Below, in pieces: positions 61,464 to 64,000 of a DNA stretch of 64,000 nt (positions are counted from its first letter, which is position 1; the number at the start of each line of letters is the position of its first letter). A program made the translations under genes and the position numbers. Source of the stretch: an uncultured Oscillospiraceae bacterium (GTDB taxonomy: Bacteria > Bacillota_A > Clostridia > Oscillospirales > Acutalibacteraceae); contig CAJUTL010000010.1 of NCBI GenBank assembly GCA_910589395.1, positions 1 through 64,000 of the forward strand. Direction: 5' to 3'. Under the pieces are notes generated by a model. That model ran no database searches and had not been told where the DNA came from. It saw only the letters and a program-made list of their open reading frames with translations.

Positions 61464-62516
61464 TTATTTTTGCAGCCAGCGCTCCAGCGCGGCACAAAAG
61501 GCCTTGTTTTCTTCCGTTTTACCGCAGGTGACCCGCAAAAGGCCCCCTGTGTACCGCACGGCAATGCCCTGCTCCCACAAAAAGCGGTACAGGGCCTCCC
61601 CCTCCAGCAGTACAAGCGCTGCGAAATTCGTTTCTCCCGGCAGCAAGCGGAAACGGCCCGAAAACCGCTTTTCCAGCTGCTTCAGATCCGATACCAGCGC
61701 ATTTTGAGAGCGCAGGATCTCCCGCCGCGCCCGCTTTAAAGCGTCCTTCCGGCGGAGAACGGCGGTTCCCAAAAGCTGAGAGACCGTATTCACATTATAG
61801 GGGGATTTTACCGCCCGCACCGCGCTTATCAGCTCTTTCCGGGCCACGGCAAAGCCCAGCCGCAGCGCCGCCATGCCGATGGCCTTGGAGCAGGTGCGAA
61901 GGATCACCAGGTTCTCGTATTCCTGAACCTCCGGCAGCAGGCTTTGGCCGGAAAAATCCATATAGGCCTCGTCCAGCACCACCAGTGCCTTTACGCCCCG
62001 CACCAGCCGCCTGAGCTCCTCCCTGGGGCATACCACTGAGGTGGGATTGCAGGGATTGCTGAAGATCAAAAGCTTTACTTCTTCATTGTTGCAGGTTTCA
62101 ATGAGCTTGTCAATATCCAGCTGAAAATCCGCTGTTTTTTGAAGGGCAACATGGCGGGCCTCCTGCACGAAGCCGTTGAAGGAATACATGGAAAAATCCG
62201 GCTCCACGGTGGCGTAGGCCTCTCCCTTTTGCAGAAAGCCGGAAAAAAGCACGGTGATAAGCTCATCGGAGCCGTTTCCCGCCGCCACACATTCCGCCGG
62301 GACCCCGTAATATTCCGCGAAGGCCTTACACAGCTCCTTCGCCGCGGGATCGGGATAGCGGTTGAATTCCACCCGGCTCAAGGCCTCCCCCACCTCCCGC
62401 AGGGCGTCCTCCGGCAGGGGCAGGAAGGATTCGTTGGCGTCCAGGCGGATCATTCCCTCCGCCTCCGCCGGGGCATAGGGCGTGAGCGCTTTCAGCTTTT
62501 CATTGAATTCGTACAT
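61464..62516 (-). CDS. hisC: Histidinol-phosphate aminotransferase
   Basis: 350 residues, a normal fold-type I PLP aminotransferase. 'IRLDANESFLPLPEDAL' at the start, 'GNGSDELITVLF', 'FSNPCNPTS', 'VVLDEAYMDF' and the PLP lysine Lys211 in 'TCSKAIGMAALRLGF'. It converts imidazole acetol phosphate to histidinol phosphate with glutamate. Cotranscribed with hisD (16-base gap) and hisB. Confidence 0.95.
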   Translation of the reverse strand: MYEFNEKLKALTPYAPAEAEGMIRLDANESFLPLPEDALREVGEALSRVEFNRYPDPAAKELCKAFAEYYGVPAECVAAGNGSDELITVLFSGFLQKGEAYATVEPDFSMYSFNGFVQEARHVALQKTADFQLDIDKLIETCNNEEVKLLIFSNPCNPTSVVCPREELRRLVRGVKALVVLDEAYMDFSGQSLLPEVQEYENLVILRTCSKAIGMAALRLGFAVARKELISAVRAVKSPYNVNTVSQLLGTAVLRRKDALKRARREILRSQNALVSDLKQLEKRFSGRFRLLPGETNFAALVLLEGEALYRFLWEQGIAVRYTGGLLRVTCGKTEENKAFCAALERWLQK

Positions 62517-62532
62517 AGAACAGCCTCCGATC

Positions 62533-63825
62533 CTATTGCTTTTCCAGCCTGACCTTGATGGAATTGGCGTGGGCGGTCAACTCCTCTGTTTCCGCCAGCC
62601 GGATAATGTGGTCGGCGGCCTTCAGCAGCTCTTCCCTGGGATAGTAGATAAAGCTGGATTTCTTGATAAAATCGTCTACGGACAAGGGGGAGAAAAACCG
62701 GGCCGTACCCCCTGTAGGCAGCACATGATTGGCCCCGGCAAAATAATCTCCCAGGGGCTCCGGGGAGTAGTTTCCCAAAAAGACAGAGCCGGCGTTATCC
62801 AGCCTTCCGAGATATCCGAAGGGGTTTTCACAGCAGACCTCCAAATGCTCCGGGGCAAGGTCGTTGGCAAACTGTATCGCCTCCTTCATGGTATCACAGA
62901 CGATCACCGCGCCGAAGCTGTCTAAAGACTTTTCGATGATCTCCTTCCGGGAAAGCCCTTCCAGCTGGCGGTACAGGGCGCTTACCGTGCGCTCCGCCAG
63001 GGACTGGGAATCGGTAATGAGGATCGCGGAGGCCATGGGATCGTGCTCCGCCTGGCTCATCAGATCCGCCGCCAGGTACTCCGGGTCGGCGGTATTGTCG
63101 GCAAGGATCAGAATTTCACTGGGCCCGGCGATCATATCGATATCCACCACGCCGTAAAGCTGCTTTTTGGCCGTGGCTACAAAGATATTGCCCGGGCCTA
63201 CGATCTTATCCACCCTGGGCACCGTTTCCGTGCCATAGGCCAGCGCCGCCACAGCCTGAGCGCCTCCCATCAAAAACACCCTGTCCACCCCGGCGATGAG
63301 CGCGGCGGCAAGGATATTGGCGTCCGGTCTTCCAGCCCGGCCGGGAGGCGTGGCCATGACGATCTCCCCCACCTCCGCCACCTTGGCGGGAATCACATTC
63401 ATCAGCACCGAGGAGGGGTAGCCCGCCGTGCCGCCGGGAACATACACGCCCACCCGGTGCAGCCCCCGCACCCGCTGGCCGGTGATCACGCCGTTTGCCA
63501 TGGGATCGATACGGCTCTGCTGCTTCTGGCGCAGATGGAAAGCCCGAATATTTTCCGCCGCCAGCTTCAGCGAATCCAAAAAAGCCGGGTCGCACTCCTT
63601 GGAGAGCTTCTCCATTTCCGGGCGGGTCAGCTCCAGGGCTTCCGGCGTCCAGCCATCGAACTTTCTGGAATATTCCTTGACAGCTTCCTCCCCCCGCTGC
63701 CGCACCGCTTCCACAATTTCCGCCACAGACTGCTCCACAGCAGGGCTTGCCTGACCCGCCCGCCGCTTCAGCTCCTCCAAAAAGGCCATGCAGGCTTCCC
63801 TGCCGCCTGTTACTGTTTTGATCAT
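62533..63825 (-). CDS. hisD: Histidinol dehydrogenase
   Basis: 430 residues. It oxidises histidinol to histidine in two NAD-dependent steps using a zinc ion. Family segments: 'GVYVPGGTAGYPSSVLMNVIPA', 'AGVDRVFLMGGAQAVAALAYGT', 'DKIVGPGNIFVATAKKQLYG', 'DMIAGPSEILILAD', 'LMSQAEHDPMASAIL' and 'APEHLEV'. The ATG overlaps the hisG stop (ATGA), so the two are translationally coupled. Confidence 0.97.
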   Translation of the reverse strand: MIKTVTGGREACMAFLEELKRRAGQASPAVEQSVAEIVEAVRQRGEEAVKEYSRKFDGWTPEALELTRPEMEKLSKECDPAFLDSLKLAAENIRAFHLRQKQQSRIDPMANGVITGQRVRGLHRVGVYVPGGTAGYPSSVLMNVIPAKVAEVGEIVMATPPGRAGRPDANILAAALIAGVDRVFLMGGAQAVAALAYGTETVPRVDKIVGPGNIFVATAKKQLYGVVDIDMIAGPSEILILADNTADPEYLAADLMSQAEHDPMASAILITDSQSLAERTVSALYRQLEGLSRKEIIEKSLDSFGAVIVCDTMKEAIQFANDLAPEHLEVCCENPFGYLGRLDNAGSVFLGNYSPEPLGDYFAGANHVLPTGGTARFFSPLSVDDFIKKSSFIYYPREELLKAADHIIRLAETEELTAHANSIKVRLEKQ

Positions 63826-64000
63826 CGCTTTGCTTCCTCCCTTGCTTTTTCCCGTTCCAAACGGGCGGCCAGCTCTTCTATTTCCCCTTTCCGCAGCTTC
63901 ATGGCGGCGGGGTTGACAATCAGCCGGGCGGAGATCTCCGAAATGCGCTCCACCACCTCCAGGCCGTTTTCCCGAAGGGTAGCTCCCGTTTCCACAATAT
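63822..64000 (-). CDS. hisG: ATP phosphoribosyltransferase, 3' end only
   Basis: The last 58 codons of a gene that continues past the right edge. 'IVETGATLRENGLEVVERIS' and 'ISARLIVNPAAMKLRKGEIE' match the C-terminal part of the catalytic HisG subunit. It ends soon after this motif in a charged helix, so it is the short form that needs HisZ as regulatory subunit. HisG makes PR-ATP, the first committed step of histidine synthesis. Four-base overlap with hisD. Confidence 0.9.
   Translation of the reverse strand, partial: IVETGATLRENGLEVVERISEISARLIVNPAAMKLRKGEIEELAARLEREKAREEAKR

Noticed and set aside
1..64000. Search for transposases, integrases, CRISPR arrays and phage genes
   Set aside because: None recognised; the only mobile-looking DNA is the set of short palindromic intergenic elements.

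Overview
The window reads as chromosomal DNA from an anaerobic, fermentative member of the Firmicutes, most likely class Clostridia and possibly an Oscillospiraceae/Ruminococcaceae-type gut organism. The evidence is a T-box leader on ileS, the Prp protease gene beside an rpmA whose product carries a cleavable N-terminal extension, RqcH, MrnC, TrmK, TmcAL and a SigH-like sigma factor, consensus sigma-A promoters, acetate kinase, and an S-layer-homology (SLH) surface-protein economy. The species cannot be named from sequence alone. No transposase, phage module or CRISPR array was seen.

Layout. 0-5 kb: an ECF-type sigma factor, a DUF4160 gene with a conserved small partner, and ileS behind an isoleucine T-box. 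5.3-7.9 kb: a ROK regulator and a MATE exporter. 7.9-21.4 kb: three very large secreted proteins in one orientation (an M6-type metalloprotease with SLH repeats, a beta-helix/Ig-like protein with no visible anchor, and a subtilisin-like protease with SLH repeats). 21.6 kb: tRNA-Ala(GGC). 22.3-28.4 kb: a membrane-bound AraC regulator divergent from an LplB/YtcP/LipO-like sugar ABC importer that lacks its own ATPase. 28.8-31.4 kb: PTS enzyme I with a radical SAM gene. 31.9-38 kb: a trmK-nif3-rqcH operon, a DUF1858 gene, a SigH-like sigma factor and a ComM/YifB ATPase. 38.1-44.2 kb: a second surface cluster (SLH protein with a SurA_N-like partner, an orphan membrane protein, and an SLH/SH3/GH24 lysozyme). 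44.2-53.8 kb: ackA, tmcAL, an RsmF-type methyltransferase, an unannotated 42-residue Asn/Gln-rich ORF, and the rplU-prp-rpmA and obg-mrnC-yitT gene sets. 54.4-58.1 kb: a TetR gene with a frameshifted methyltransferase, then a glycosyltransferase-CsaB fusion. 58.7-64 kb: a histidine operon hisG(partial)-D-C-B-AI-E ending in a methyltransferase gene.

How the parts fit. Four SLH proteins lie in the window. The GT4-CsaB fusion at 55.9-58.1 kb probably makes the pyruvylated wall polysaccharide that SLH domains bind, so anchor and ligand machinery occur together. Intergenic space is unusually full of palindromic DNA: a roughly 95-135 bp element family (A), a roughly 155 bp family with CCTTAGGCTCC ends (B), a 12-bp AAATTNNAATTT spacer unit (C) and short GAGCAAT-type strings, assembled as mosaics between genes. 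These mosaics, the lysozyme whose GH24 fold is interrupted by an SH3 domain, the HisA-HisI fusion without hisH/hisF, the GT4-CsaB fusion and the small Asn/Gln-rich ORF are the points most worth a second look.
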